Below are positions 27,017-35,236 of a stretch of DNA of 64,000 nt, piece after piece (within the stretch, counting starts at the first letter, position 1; the number at the start of each line of letters is the position of its first letter). Under the pieces are notes generated by a model. That model made no database searches, was not told the DNA's origin, and was given only the letters and a program-made list of their open reading frames with translations. The DNA lies in assembly GCA_027854065.1 (NCBI GenBank), contig JAQGEF010000008.1:124001-188000 (forward strand), in the 5' to 3' direction. The DNA is from Polluticaenibacter yanchengensis (GTDB lineage Bacteria > Bacteroidota > Bacteroidia > Chitinophagales > Chitinophagaceae). Position numbers and translations under genes: made by a program.

Positions 27017-28339
27017 ATGTTTGAAAGTTTAAGTGAGAAGCTTGAATCCGCTTTTAAAAGCCTGAAAGGTGAAGGCAGGATTAATGAGCTGAATGTAGCT
27101 AATACCATTAAAGATATTCGCAGAGCATTGGTAGATGCGGATGTGAACTATAAAATAGCCAAAGAATTTACAGACAGGGTAAAAGATAAAGCAACCGGGG
27201 AAAAAGTAATTAACGCAATTAGCCCGGGGCAGTTGATGGTGAAAATCGTTAAAGACGAATTGACCGAATTAATGGGCGGTGAAGCCGAACCATTCAATAC
27301 TTCAGGTACCCCTGCTGTTATTTTGATAGCCGGTTTACAGGGTAGTGGTAAAACCACGTTCTCCGGTAAATTAGCAAATTACCTGAAGACCCAAAAAAAT
27401 AAAAAGCCTTTATTGGTTGCTGCTGATATCTACCGTCCGGCGGCCATAGACCAGTTGAAAGTTTTGGGTGAGCAGGTAAAAGTAGATGTGTACTCTGATC
27501 CGGAAAATAAAAATGCGGTTGACATTGCGCAAAAAGCAATTGCTTTTGCGAAAGAAAACGGCAAGAACGTTGTTATAATAGATACTGCCGGCCGTTTAGC
27601 GGTAGATGAAGCCATGATGACTGAAGTGGCTAATATTAAGCAGGCCGTTAATCCGAATGAAATTTTATTTGTAGTAGATAGCATGACCGGCCAGGATGCT
27701 GTTAATACTGCTGCTGCTTTTAATGAACGCCTGGACTTTAGCGGTGTGGTACTGACCAAACTGGATGGCGATACCCGTGGTGGTGCTGCCCTTTCTATTA
27801 AATACACTGTAAACAAGCCTATTAAGTTCATCAGTAATGGTGAAAAAATGGATGCTTTGGATATTTTCTATCCGGAGCGTTTGGCCCAGCGTATATTAGG
27901 CATGGGGGATATTACCAGTTTGGTAGAAAGAGCCCAGGCCCAGTTTGATGAAGAGGAAGCTAAAAAGTTAGAGAAAAAGATCCGCAAAAACCAGTTCGAT
28001 TTTGAAGACTTTATGCAGCAAATCCAGCAAATTAAAAAAATGGGTAACATGAAGGATTTGTTGGGAATGATTCCCGGGGTAGGTAAGCAAATTAAGGACC
28101 TTGATATCCGTGATGATGCTTTTAAAGGTATCGAAGCGATGATTCAAAGCATGACGCCACAGGAGCGGAGCAACCCGGACCTGATAGACCAGAGCCGGAA
28201 GCAAAGAATTGCAAAAGGGAGTGGTAAGAAAATGGAGGAAGTGAATGCTTTCTTAAAACAATTCGACCAAATGAAGCAAATGATGAAGATGATGAACAAA
28301 ATGCCTATGGGTATGGGTAAGTCATTGTTTGGCAGATAA
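27017..28339 (+). CDS. ffh: Signal recognition particle protein Ffh (SRP54)
   Basis: A 440-residue GTPase that binds SRP RNA and signal sequences emerging from ribosomes and delivers them to FtsY. It has the N domain (1-90), the G domain with GLQGSGKTT (106-114) and DTAGRLAVDE, the TKLDGDTRGGAALS motif, and the methionine-rich M domain (about 320-440, ending MKQMMKMMNKMPMGMGKS). Length and layout are typical. It ends before a strong terminator; the SRP RNA gene was not found in this window. Confidence 0.97.
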   Translation: MFESLSEKLESAFKSLKGEGRINELNVANTIKDIRRALVDADVNYKIAKEFTDRVKDKATGEKVINAISPGQLMVKIVKDELTELMGGEAEPFNTSGTPAVILIAGLQGSGKTTFSGKLANYLKTQKNKKPLLVAADIYRPAAIDQLKVLGEQVKVDVYSDPENKNAVDIAQKAIAFAKENGKNVVIIDTAGRLAVDEAMMTEVANIKQAVNPNEILFVVDSMTGQDAVNTAAAFNERLDFSGVVLTKLDGDTRGGAALSIKYTVNKPIKFISNGEKMDALDIFYPERLAQRILGMGDITSLVERAQAQFDEEEAKKLEKKIRKNQFDFEDFMQQIQQIKKMGNMKDLLGMIPGVGKQIKDLDIRDDAFKGIEAMIQSMTPQERSNPDLIDQSRKQRIAKGSGKKMEEVNAFLKQFDQMKQMMKMMNKMPMGMGKSLFGR

Positions 28340-28361
28340 TTAGTTTTTCCAGATATAAAGG

Positions 28362-28424
28362 AATGTTTACACTTACAATAATTGATTGTTAATACTATTA
28401 TATAAGTGTAAACATTTTTTTTAT
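28362..28424 (+). terminator. Intrinsic terminator of ffh
   Basis: AATGTTTACACTTA (28362-28375) pairs with TAAGTGTAAACATT (28402-28415) over a ~26-nt AT-rich loop, followed by a long T-run. Confidence 0.8.
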
Positions 28425-28452
28425 TTTTTTTCATTATTTCACCAAGTTGATA

Positions 28453-28460
28453 TACTTTTG
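28453..28460 (+). promoter_or_regulatory. Promoter -7 element of rpsP
   Basis: TACTTTTG, full match to TAnnTTTG. It implies a leader of about 120 nt before the ATG at 28591. Confidence 0.5.
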
Positions 28461-28590
28461 CTTCGATTGTATTGTTTGAATGTTAGGCATATAACCCTAT
28501 TTTATTAATAGAAATCCAGTATTCCTCGTTTAAATAAGCCAATCAAATTATTAACTTTATTTATTAACGCATTTAAAATTTTCATTTAAA

Positions 28591-29037
28591 ATGCCAGTAA
28601 AAATTCGTTTACAGCGCCACGGTTCTAAAAAAAGACCATTCTATTTCATCGTAGTTGCTGATGCCCGTTCTCCTCGTGATGGTAAATTTATTCAGAAGTT
28701 AGGAACTTACAACCCGTTGACTGTTCCGGCTACTATTCAAATCGATCGCCAGAAAGCTTTAGATTGGTTGCACAAAGGTGCTCAACCTACAGATACGGTT
28801 CGTCGTATCTTAAGTTTCAAAGGTGTATTATATTTGAAACATTTATTAAGAGGTGTGAAACTAGGTTTGTTTGATGATGCTACAGCTATGGTTAAATTCC
28901 AGGCTTGGCACGAAGCTCACGAAGCAAGTGTTTTAAAACGCAACAGTGAGGCTAAAAAACAATACATAGCTAAAAAACAACCGGCTTACGTGAAAAGAGA
29001 TAAACCAACAGCGCCTGCAGCTGATGCAGCAGAATAA
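28591..29037 (+). CDS. rpsP: 30S ribosomal protein S16
   Basis: A 148-residue protein. The first ~80 residues are standard S16 ([42 protein letters not shown] cut short here), which helps assemble the 30S body. The remaining ~65 residues, rich in Lys and Ala and ending APAADAAE, form the C-terminal extension commonly seen in Bacteroidota S16; E. coli S16 is 82 residues. The next gene is rimM, as in many genomes, but a terminator and a fresh promoter lie between them. trmD and rplS, often adjacent, are absent. Confidence 0.96.
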   Translation: MPVKIRLQRHGSKKRPFYFIVVADARSPRDGKFIQKLGTYNPLTVPATIQIDRQKALDWLHKGAQPTDTVRRILSFKGVLYLKHLLRGVKLGLFDDATAMVKFQAWHEAHEASVLKRNSEAKKQYIAKKQPAYVKRDKPTAPAADAAE

Positions 29038-29080
29038 GCTAATTGTCTTGTCTTAAACAACACTAAGAAGAAGATTTTTT

Positions 29081-29116
29081 AAAGTCCCCATATTTAGGTA
29101 TGGGGCTTTTATTTTT
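29081..29116 (+). terminator. Intrinsic terminator between rpsP and rimM
   Basis: AAAGTCCCCATA pairs with TATGGGGCTTTT (one internal mismatch) across a 6-nt loop, followed by ATTTTT. The T-run is shared with the rimM promoter. Confidence 0.75.
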
Positions 29117-29117
29117 G
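29110..29117 (+). promoter_or_regulatory. Promoter -7 element of rimM
   Basis: TATTTTTG overlaps the T-run of the rpsP terminator and is 10 nt before the ATG at 29128, leaving only a few nucleotides of leader. Confidence 0.5.
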
Positions 29118-29127
29118 CAATAATTTT

Positions 29128-29646
29128 ATGGATAATATTACCTCAGTAGGGAAAATAGTGGCCACATTTGGTATTAAAGGTGAGCTTATTATTTCACATG
29201 GCCTGAATAATAAAAGCGATTTTAAAGGCCTTAAAGTTCTGATTATTGAAGAGAAGGCAGATATCTATGTGCCTTATTTTGTAGAAAGTATAAAGGCTAA
29301 AAATGCTGATGAGTTTGCGGTAAAGCTGGAAGGTATTAATACTAAAGAACAGGCCCAGGCAATGCTTAAGAAGAATATATGGATGAAAAACGAGGATTTT
29401 AATAAATTCGTTTCCACTCAATCTTCATTAGCGCTGATCGGATTTTCTGTAGTAGAAAACGGTAAAGCACTTGGCGATGTAGTGGAGGTGATAGAACAGC
29501 CTCACCAGATTTTATGCACGATTATCATGGAGGGAAAGGAAGTGTATATTCCACTACATGAGCAGAGCCTGAAAGGAGTGGACCGTGCTAAAAAGAAAAT
29601 AATGGTATCACTGCCGGAAGGTTTACTGGATATTTACCTTAAATAA
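29128..29646 (+). CDS. rimM: 16S rRNA processing protein RimM
   Basis: A 172-residue assembly factor for the 30S head, acting with S19. The N-terminal RimM domain (SVGKIVATFGIKGELIISHGL) and the C-terminal PRC-barrel (IMEGKEVYIPLHEQSLKGVD, then ISLPEGLLDIYL-like end) are both visible. Size is typical. It follows rpsP but seems to have its own promoter. Two hairpins follow it. Confidence 0.93.
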   Translation: MDNITSVGKIVATFGIKGELIISHGLNNKSDFKGLKVLIIEEKADIYVPYFVESIKAKNADEFAVKLEGINTKEQAQAMLKKNIWMKNEDFNKFVSTQSSLALIGFSVVENGKALGDVVEVIEQPHQILCTIIMEGKEVYIPLHEQSLKGVDRAKKKIMVSLPEGLLDIYLK

Positions 29647-29670
29647 GCCGGTTCATATAACCACATAAAT

Positions 29671-29706
29671 AAAGCCTCAAGTAAATTTTATTACCTGAGG
29701 CTTTGG
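29671..29706 (+). terminator. Intrinsic terminator of rimM
   Basis: AAAGCCTCAAGTAA pairs with TTACCTGAGGCTTT (one bulge) over a short AT loop, followed by a weak T-run. Confidence 0.75.
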
Positions 29707-29730
29707 CTATTCCAGAGATTAAGAAAAGCT

Positions 29731-29762
29731 AAACCAGGATTTGCCCTGGCTTATCCTGGTTT
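29731..29762. terminator. Hairpin between rimM and the converging gene
   Basis: AAACCAGGAT (29731-29740) and ATCCTGGTTT (29753-29762) form a perfect stem. It overlaps the stop codon of the minus-strand gene and probably helps to terminate it. Confidence 0.6.
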
Positions 29763-30222
29763 AATTAAACGCAAATTTCAACCCGAAAGCGAATCTTCCG
29801 GCCTCGAAATCCGAGTTGTTATCATGAATAAATACTCCTGGCCGCCAGTCAAATGATAAGGCCAAAGGTGTACTGCCTATTTTATAATCTAACCCTGCCA
29901 TAGGACGGATCCCAAAATAGGTATCGCCACGTTTGGGAAAATGAAGGCTGGGGCCAATACCCAGGTAATACTTGAGCCCACCGGCATTTTTAATAGGCCC
30001 GTGAAACTGATAGAATGCTTGTAAAGTGGTGGTATTGCCGCCAAATAATAATTCTGCATTGATGGCATTTCTGTTGTCAAAAAAATGTTTGATAGCTGGT
30101 CCGGCCCATGTACTTCCATTTCCGAATTCTATTGTAAGCCCGGCAGCAGTTTTATAGCTCTGGGCCTGTAAACCGGTTACCGATATGGCTGCAACCGATA
30201 ATGCTGTTAATATTTTTTTCAT
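29761..30222 (-). CDS. Small exported beta-barrel-like protein
   Basis: A 153-residue protein with a signal peptide (MKKILTALSVAAISVTGLQAQ). The mature part alternates short amphipathic strands and turns (AGLTIEFGNGSTWAGPAIKHFF, NAINAELLFGG, LKYYLGIGPSLHF, LALSFDWRPGVFI) and ends FAFGLKFAFN, with a terminal aromatic residue near the end as in outer membrane barrels. I do not recognise a named family. Repeat copy D lies upstream. Confidence 0.72.
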   Translation of the reverse strand: MKKILTALSVAAISVTGLQAQSYKTAAGLTIEFGNGSTWAGPAIKHFFDNRNAINAELLFGGNTTTLQAFYQFHGPIKNAGGLKYYLGIGPSLHFPKRGDTYFGIRPMAGLDYKIGSTPLALSFDWRPGVFIHDNNSDFEAGRFAFGLKFAFN

Positions 30223-30308
30223 GCGTTCCGTTTAATTTATTTATATAAAATTTTGTGCCAAAATTGATATTGGCAAACGGAATGCAGAGAAAAGATAAAA
30301 TGTTGAAT

Positions 30309-30426
30309 GGCTGCCGGATGCGTGGGCGGCGAGGGACGAAGCCGGTGCGACGCAGGAGCACGGAGCATAGCGAACCCCTAAGCAGCCGGAACAGTTGCTG
30401 AAGTTTGCAGGGATAATGATAGCCCC
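30309..30426 (-). repeat. GC-rich intergenic repeat, copy D
   Basis: Runs from GGCTGCCGGATGCG to AATGATAGCCCC; the core contains GTGCGACGCAGGAGCACGGAGC. Minus orientation. Sits between two minus-strand genes, 23 bp from the end of the next one. Confidence 0.8.
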
Positions 30427-30449
30427 AAAAAAATCCCGTTGAAATATTT

Positions 30450-31115
30450 TTATTTGGTCTTCTTCTTTTTAAAGTCGCCTCGTTTCCAGGATTGAATGAA
30501 CTGTTGCCACGCCATCGGGTTTAAGATCTGCATTGGGGGAACCTGCCCGGCGTAGGTGGCTTTATTAGCAGATTGCTTTAAACTGTAATTGACAGCTTCT
30601 TTGCCATCGCTTGGTAAGGAGCGCATTAATGCCATCCGCTTATTCGCGTCCAGGTTTTGACGGGCATTTTCGTACATGTCGTTAGGGAACTCCATATTTA
30701 CAAAATCGCGTTCGAACTGTTCTTTGGTAGGTCTCGGACGGATAATTGTATTGGGCAGGTAATTGCTATCGCTGGTCAATAATTGTACAATACTGTAATC
30801 AACACCTTCCAGGTCGATAGGAATATTTACTTTTTTGGATTCGTAACCTACATAGGAGAATTCAATATCATCGCCTTTAAGTACTGCAATGCTGAAAACT
30901 CCCTGGGCATTGGTTAAAGTACCCCGTGATTTGCCGATAACGGAAATAGATACGCCCTCCAGGCCGACCAGGCTATCGGAGGTCATTACTAAACCATAAA
31001 GTTGTACTACAGAATCTTTTGCAACTGTTTTCTTTTGCTCCTGGGCAAAAGTTGATGTTGTAAAAAATACAGTGAACAGCATGGAAAAGAAAATGAATTG
31101 TAAAAATTTCGTCAT
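30450..31115 (-). CDS. Carboxypeptidase-like regulatory domain protein
   Basis: A 221-residue exported protein with a signal peptide (1-24, ending TFAQ). Residues ~40-110 form a carboxypeptidase-D regulatory-like beta-sandwich (LYGLVMTSDSLVGLEGVSISVIGKSRGTLTNAQGVFSIAV), the same module found at the front of SusC proteins. The rest is charged and ends KRGDFKKKKTK. Such stand-alone proteins are common in Bacteroidota envelopes; no catalytic residues are evident. It is divergent from mrp. Confidence 0.82.
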   Translation of the reverse strand: MTKFLQFIFFSMLFTVFFTTSTFAQEQKKTVAKDSVVQLYGLVMTSDSLVGLEGVSISVIGKSRGTLTNAQGVFSIAVLKGDDIEFSYVGYESKKVNIPIDLEGVDYSIVQLLTSDSNYLPNTIIRPRPTKEQFERDFVNMEFPNDMYENARQNLDANKRMALMRSLPSDGKEAVNYSLKQSANKATYAGQVPPMQILNPMAWQQFIQSWKRGDFKKKKTK

Positions 31116-31184
31116 TGTCAGCCTATTTGCTTCAAAAATATATTAAATCATACGAAATATCGACAAAGACCGGTTAGGAATAGT

Positions 31185-31192
31185 TAATTTTG
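31185..31192 (+). promoter_or_regulatory. Promoter -7 element of mrp
   Basis: TAATTTTG, full match, 35 nt before the ATG at 31228. Confidence 0.55.
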
Positions 31193-31227
31193 CATATTAT
31201 AAAGTTTACTTTAACAAAAATTCTATA

Positions 31228-32328
31228 ATGACAGACCAAGAAATTTTAGAAGCATTGAGTGGGGTAGTTATTCCCGGTGAAACAAAGAGTATTGTACAAT
31301 CAAACTATATAACTGATATTTTCGTAAATAAGCGTAACTTATTTTTTACCATTAAGTTGCCAATGAAAGATAGTACTCACAAAGGTTTTTTAAACGAACA
31401 GAGTGAGACGGCTATTAAAAATGCATTCGGCAATGATGTAAACGTTCATGTGAACTTTACTGTTACCACCAGTTCGGCAAGAACACTGGAACAAACAACT
31501 TTACCGGGTGTAAAAAATATTATAGCGGTAGTAAGTGGTAAAGGCGGCGTGGGTAAAAGTACGGTGTCTGCAAACCTGGCTTTAGCACTACGTGAAAGCG
31601 GTGCGACAGTAGGATTACTGGATGCGGACATTTACGGACCATCTGTACCTATTATGTTTGGGGTACGTGGTAAACGCCCGATGATGCGTGAGACAGAGAA
31701 CGGGAAAGGCGTGATTGTACCGTTAGACCGTTACGGGCTAAAACTGATGAGTATTGGTTTGCTGGTGGATGATAAAAATGCGGTGGTATGGCGTGGCCCG
31801 ATGGCCAGCAGTGCCATTAAGCAATTTATTACAGACGTAGACTGGGGAGAACTGGATTACCTGGTAATTGATATGCCACCGGGTACAGGTGATATTCACC
31901 TGACCATTATGCAAACAGTACCTGTAACAGGTGTTATTGTTGTAAGTACACCTCAGGATGTTGCGTTAGCAGATGCGAAAAAAGGGATTGCAATGTTTGG
32001 ACAAGCCCAGATAAATGTACCTATTATTGGCCTTGTAGAGAATATGAGTTGGTTTACGCCGGCAGAATTGCCGGATAATAAGTACTATATTTTTGGTAAG
32101 GAAGGCGGTAAAAAACTGGCAGATGAATATGATATCCCGTTCCTTGGCCAGATACCTATTGTACAAAGTATTCGTGAAGGCGGCGATTTAGGCGTACCGG
32201 TAATGATGAGCGATGAGCAGATTGTAAAAGACGCTTTCCTTGGCTTTGCAGATACTGTAATAAGAGAAGTAGGAGCGCGTAATGAAAAATTAGCACCGAC
32301 CAAACCAATTGAAATAACCGAAAGATAA
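31228..32328 (+). CDS. mrp: Mrp/NBP35-family P-loop ATPase lacking all cysteines
   Basis: A 366-residue protein with an N-terminal MIP18/DUF59 domain (1-85) and a deviant-Walker ATPase: SGKGGVGKS (103-111), LLDADIYGPSVP, VIDMPPGTGD and the ENMSWF box. Mrp/ApbC proteins carry and transfer Fe-S clusters through a CxxC after the ENMS box. Here that position reads ENMSWFTPAELPDNKYYIFG, with no CxxC, and there is no cysteine anywhere in the protein. A cysteine-ligated cluster is therefore not possible in this chain alone. It is followed 5 bp later by the cobalamin adenosyltransferase gene, so the two are in an operon. Confidence 0.93.
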   Translation: MTDQEILEALSGVVIPGETKSIVQSNYITDIFVNKRNLFFTIKLPMKDSTHKGFLNEQSETAIKNAFGNDVNVHVNFTVTTSSARTLEQTTLPGVKNIIAVVSGKGGVGKSTVSANLALALRESGATVGLLDADIYGPSVPIMFGVRGKRPMMRETENGKGVIVPLDRYGLKLMSIGLLVDDKNAVVWRGPMASSAIKQFITDVDWGELDYLVIDMPPGTGDIHLTIMQTVPVTGVIVVSTPQDVALADAKKGIAMFGQAQINVPIIGLVENMSWFTPAELPDNKYYIFGKEGGKKLADEYDIPFLGQIPIVQSIREGGDLGVPVMMSDEQIVKDAFLGFADTVIREVGARNEKLAPTKPIEITER

Positions 32329-32333
32329 GTTTC

Positions 32334-32891
32334 ATGGCTACAAAAATATATACAAAAACCGGCGACCGGGGCTATACAGCCCTGGTTGGCGGTGAAAAAA
32401 TACTGAAAAGCGATTTACAGATAGATGCTTACGGCAGTGTGGACGAGTTAAACGCACACACGGGCATGCTAAGAGACCTCGTACAATTTGACGAGGACCT
32501 GGTCGCATTTTTGAAAAAAATTCAAAACCAGTTATTTGTAGTTGGGGCAAACCTGGCCATCAGCACCAATAAGGAAATAAAAATGGCATTGCCGAAGCTT
32601 TCTGATGAGCATATCCTTGCTTTAGAAAATGAAATTGACCGGCTGACCCTGGAATTGGAACCGCTAAAAAACTTTACTATTCCCGGAGGGCATGTAGCAA
32701 TATCTCAGGCACATATTTGTAGAGTTGTATGCAGGCGCGCTGAACGTCTGGTGGTTGCTTTTAATAACTTACATGACAACTTATTTGATATATATCTGAG
32801 ATATTTAAATAGGTTAAGCGATTACTTTTACACCTTGACCAGGTTCTTAAGCAAACAGTTGAAAGCTGAGGAGTCAATTTGGGAACACTAA
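32334..32891 (+). CDS. Cob(I)yrinic acid a,c-diamide adenosyltransferase, PduO type
   Basis: A 185-residue enzyme that attaches the adenosyl group of ATP to cob(I)alamin. The P-loop-like start KIYTKTGDRGYTALVGGEKI, the central DAYGSVDELNAHTGM and the C-terminal ICRVVCRRAERLVVAF are PduO/MMAB signatures. It starts 5 bp after the mrp stop codon. It implies use of adenosylcobalamin, for example by methylmalonyl-CoA mutase; a BtuF-like protein at 44780-45577 could be related. Confidence 0.93.
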   Translation: MATKIYTKTGDRGYTALVGGEKILKSDLQIDAYGSVDELNAHTGMLRDLVQFDEDLVAFLKKIQNQLFVVGANLAISTNKEIKMALPKLSDEHILALENEIDRLTLELEPLKNFTIPGGHVAISQAHICRVVCRRAERLVVAFNNLHDNLFDIYLRYLNRLSDYFYTLTRFLSKQLKAEESIWEH

Positions 32892-32892
32892 T

Positions 32893-33045
32893 TTAAGATC
32901 TGGTAAGCGTATAAATAATAATTCCGATCAGGATTGCTAAATAAAACAGCAACTTAATCAGGCCTCTTCTTTTATCCTTCCGGAATTCGGTAATATCCTT
33001 CTCGAACTCCTTGGTCGCTACAATTTTTTTTGTTCTGTTTTTCAT
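32893..33045 (-). CDS. Short single-pass membrane protein (50 residues)
   Basis: An open frame on the minus strand from ATG 33045 to TAA 32893. It has a charged N-terminal half (MKNRTKKIVATKEFEKDITE, then FRKDKRRG) and a hydrophobic helix (LIKLLFYLAILIGIIIYTL) before a short TRS tail. The clean amphipathic layout and absence of any longer frame in the gap support a real gene. I do not recognise the family; similar short proteins with a basic cytoplasmic head are seen next to other genes in the phylum. It converges with the adenosyltransferase, 1 bp apart. Confidence 0.6.
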   Translation of the reverse strand: MKNRTKKIVATKEFEKDITEFRKDKRRGLIKLLFYLAILIGIIIYTLTRS

Positions 33046-33132
33046 TGTTAGCAATTTAATTCAGTGGGCAAAACTAAGAGAAATTAATGGCATTTTTGAA
33101 TTTTGGGTTTAGTATTTTAATAGTTGTTAAAA

Positions 33133-34293
33133 ATGGATGTATTTGATTGTCATTATATAAATAAAGAATCAGAGCTTTTAAAGCTGGTTGCTTTATTATC
33201 AGAAGAGCGTATGATTGCAGTGGATTTTGAGTTCGACCGAGATCATTATGCCTATGGATTTAATATTTGCTTAATACAGATTGCAACTTCTGCCAATGTT
33301 TATGTTATTGACCCCATTGAGTTAGCGGCAAGCTATACTTTACTTTTCCCTATCTTTTCCAACCCGGGTATTACCAAAGTATTTTGCAGTTGCAAAGAAG
33401 ATATTAAGTTATTGACCTATCTTAATTGTCACCCACAAAATATTGTAGATATAGAAGTTTATGCCAGGTTATTAAATTTTGAAAAATCTTCTTTGGGAGG
33501 AATTATTAATACCGTTTTAGGGCGGGAACTGGATAAAAAATTACAAAAAGTCAACTGGCTGAAGCGGCCGCTTTCGAAAGAACAGATCGATTACGCTGCA
33601 AACGATGTTATTTATCTTTTAGAATTAAATGAGATCCTGCTAAAGCAAATAGAGACAGCAGGTTTGTCAGAATTTGCCCGCCAGGAGAACCACAACCTGG
33701 AGCAGGTGAAATTTCAGAACGAAGAAAAAAAGAACCCGATAAAGTCAGACGATTTAAAGCAGTTGACTGAACAGGAAATATATGTTTTAACCGGTTTGTA
33801 CCAGTTCAGAGACGAACTGGCAAGGCAGTTAAATAAGCCGGCCCATTTTTTAATGGCCGAACCGGTAATGAGAGCAATCGTGATAAAATACCCTTTAACA
33901 GTAGCAAATATCGGGAGTCTTGTGTTACATTATTATCTAAAAACTACCCAGGGAGCACAGGAACTAATCACCAGGATTTCAGAATTAAGAAAAGCGGCGA
34001 CACATTTAAGCAATAAACCTTCCTGGCGCCCGTTAACCCACGAAGAAAAGCTGAATATATCTGCGCAAAAACAAAAGCACTTGCAGGATAAAACGCTTAT
34101 ATTTAAGCCTATACAGGAAATGTTGGCTGCCAAATATGGCAAAAACGCTGCAACATTTATTTTAAGTGGCAATATGGTGGATGCTATTATTAAAGATAAC
34201 CTCACCATCAGGGAACTAAATACAGCTTACAAACAACAACTACTTACCACTATAGCAAGTGAGCTCAATATAGATTTAAAACACTATGCTTAG
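33133..34293 (+). CDS. rnd: Ribonuclease D
   Basis: A 386-residue 3'-5' exonuclease for tRNA and other RNA ends. The DEDD exonuclease domain (1-190) shows AVDFEFDRD (D31, E33), the VFCSCKEDIKLL motif and the final DYAANDVIYLLEL. An HRDC-like domain follows (about 215-300, LTGLYQFRDELARQLNKPAHFLM). Start taken at ATG 33133; an in-frame TTG at 33124 is less likely. Its last 4 bp overlap the converging Sua5 gene. Confidence 0.92.
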   Translation: MDVFDCHYINKESELLKLVALLSEERMIAVDFEFDRDHYAYGFNICLIQIATSANVYVIDPIELAASYTLLFPIFSNPGITKVFCSCKEDIKLLTYLNCHPQNIVDIEVYARLLNFEKSSLGGIINTVLGRELDKKLQKVNWLKRPLSKEQIDYAANDVIYLLELNEILLKQIETAGLSEFARQENHNLEQVKFQNEEKKNPIKSDDLKQLTEQEIYVLTGLYQFRDELARQLNKPAHFLMAEPVMRAIVIKYPLTVANIGSLVLHYYLKTTQGAQELITRISELRKAATHLSNKPSWRPLTHEEKLNISAQKQKHLQDKTLIFKPIQEMLAAKYGKNAATFILSGNMVDAIIKDNLTIRELNTAYKQQLLTTIASELNIDLKHYA

Positions 34294-34904
34294 TATTCCA
34301 GAACACCCTTCCCTTCCCTTATAATTTCAAATTCGCCATTTGTACAATCCACAATGGTAGATGGCAGCATGCCGCCAATGCCGCCGTCAATAACAATATC
34401 GGCAATGTGCCCGAAGGTTTCAACCATCAGCTCCGGGTCAGTGTATTCTTCAATCATTTCGCCCGGCAGTGAACTGGAAAGGATCGGATGTCCCAACGCA
34501 GCTACAATGGCCATCGCTATCTTATTGTCAGGAATCCTAAGCCCGATCGTATTTTTCTTGCTTTGAAGAATTTTAGGCACTTCCTTACTAGCGTTCAGTA
34601 TAAACGTAAACGGCCCGGGTAGATTTTGTTTCAGAAGCCTGTAGGTAGGCGTATCTATTTGCCTGGCATACTGACTAAGGTCGCTTAAATCATTACATAT
34701 AAAACTCAATTGCGCCTTTTTAGTATCCACCTTCTTAAATTTTGCGATCTTCTCAATAGCCTTATGCTCAAAAATACTGCATCCCATACCATAAATAGTA
34801 TCGGTAGGATAAATGATAATACCGCCACTTTTCAGGTGTTCCACCACCTGCTTAATCAATCTTTCCTGCGGATTTTCCGGGTGTATATTTAATAATAAAG
34901 CCAT
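34290..34904 (-). CDS. L-threonylcarbamoyladenylate synthase family protein (Sua5/YciO/YrdC)
   Basis: A 204-residue protein of the YrdC fold, with KSGGIIIYPTDTIYGMGCSIF, KKAQLSFIC and LPGPFTFIL matching the nucleotide and threonine pocket. TsaC/Sua5 makes threonylcarbamoyl-AMP for t6A37 in tRNA. The length without a Sua5 C-terminal domain and the sequence detail fit the YciO-like branch, which may or may not be the main t6A enzyme. It converges with RNase D (4-bp overlap). Confidence 0.88.
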   Translation of the reverse strand: MALLLNIHPENPQERLIKQVVEHLKSGGIIIYPTDTIYGMGCSIFEHKAIEKIAKFKKVDTKKAQLSFICNDLSDLSQYARQIDTPTYRLLKQNLPGPFTFILNASKEVPKILQSKKNTIGLRIPDNKIAMAIVAALGHPILSSSLPGEMIEEYTDPELMVETFGHIADIVIDGGIGGMLPSTIVDCTNGEFEIIREGKGVLEY

Positions 34905-34918
34905 AATGTTTTTTATTT

Positions 34919-35050
34919 GGGGCTATCAGTTATTGTAATATGTTTCAGCATTTGTCCGGCGTGCTAATGGCTTCGCTACGCTCGGTGCTTCTGCGTCGCA
35001 CTGCCGCTTTAGGGCGGCACCAACGCATGCCGCAGCCATTCAGCATTTGT
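34919..35050 (+). repeat. GC-rich intergenic repeat, copy E
   Basis: Starts GGGGCTATCAGTTATTG and ends CGCATGCCGCAGCCATTCAG. Core nearly identical to copies A and C. It sits in a divergent intergenic region, 15 bp from the Sua5 start codon, so it overlaps where that gene's promoter should be. Confidence 0.82.
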
Positions 35051-35194
35051 CAATACTATTTAGCTGCTGCCAATTCAATGCCTGAACTTGAGTTTTTACC
35101 TTAAAAATAAGCAATATAGCCATATTTTAACATTAACTTATTCTATAAATATCTCCTTCAAAAATATAATCGGCATAAATTTAAAAATGCACTG

Positions 35195-35202
35195 TATTTT
35201 TG
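35195..35202 (+). promoter_or_regulatory. Promoter -7 element of arginine decarboxylase gene
   Basis: TATTTTTG, full match, 34 nt before the ATG at 35237. Confidence 0.55.
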
Positions 35203-35236
35203 CCACTTCATTGCTTAAAATAAGCTACATAAAATA

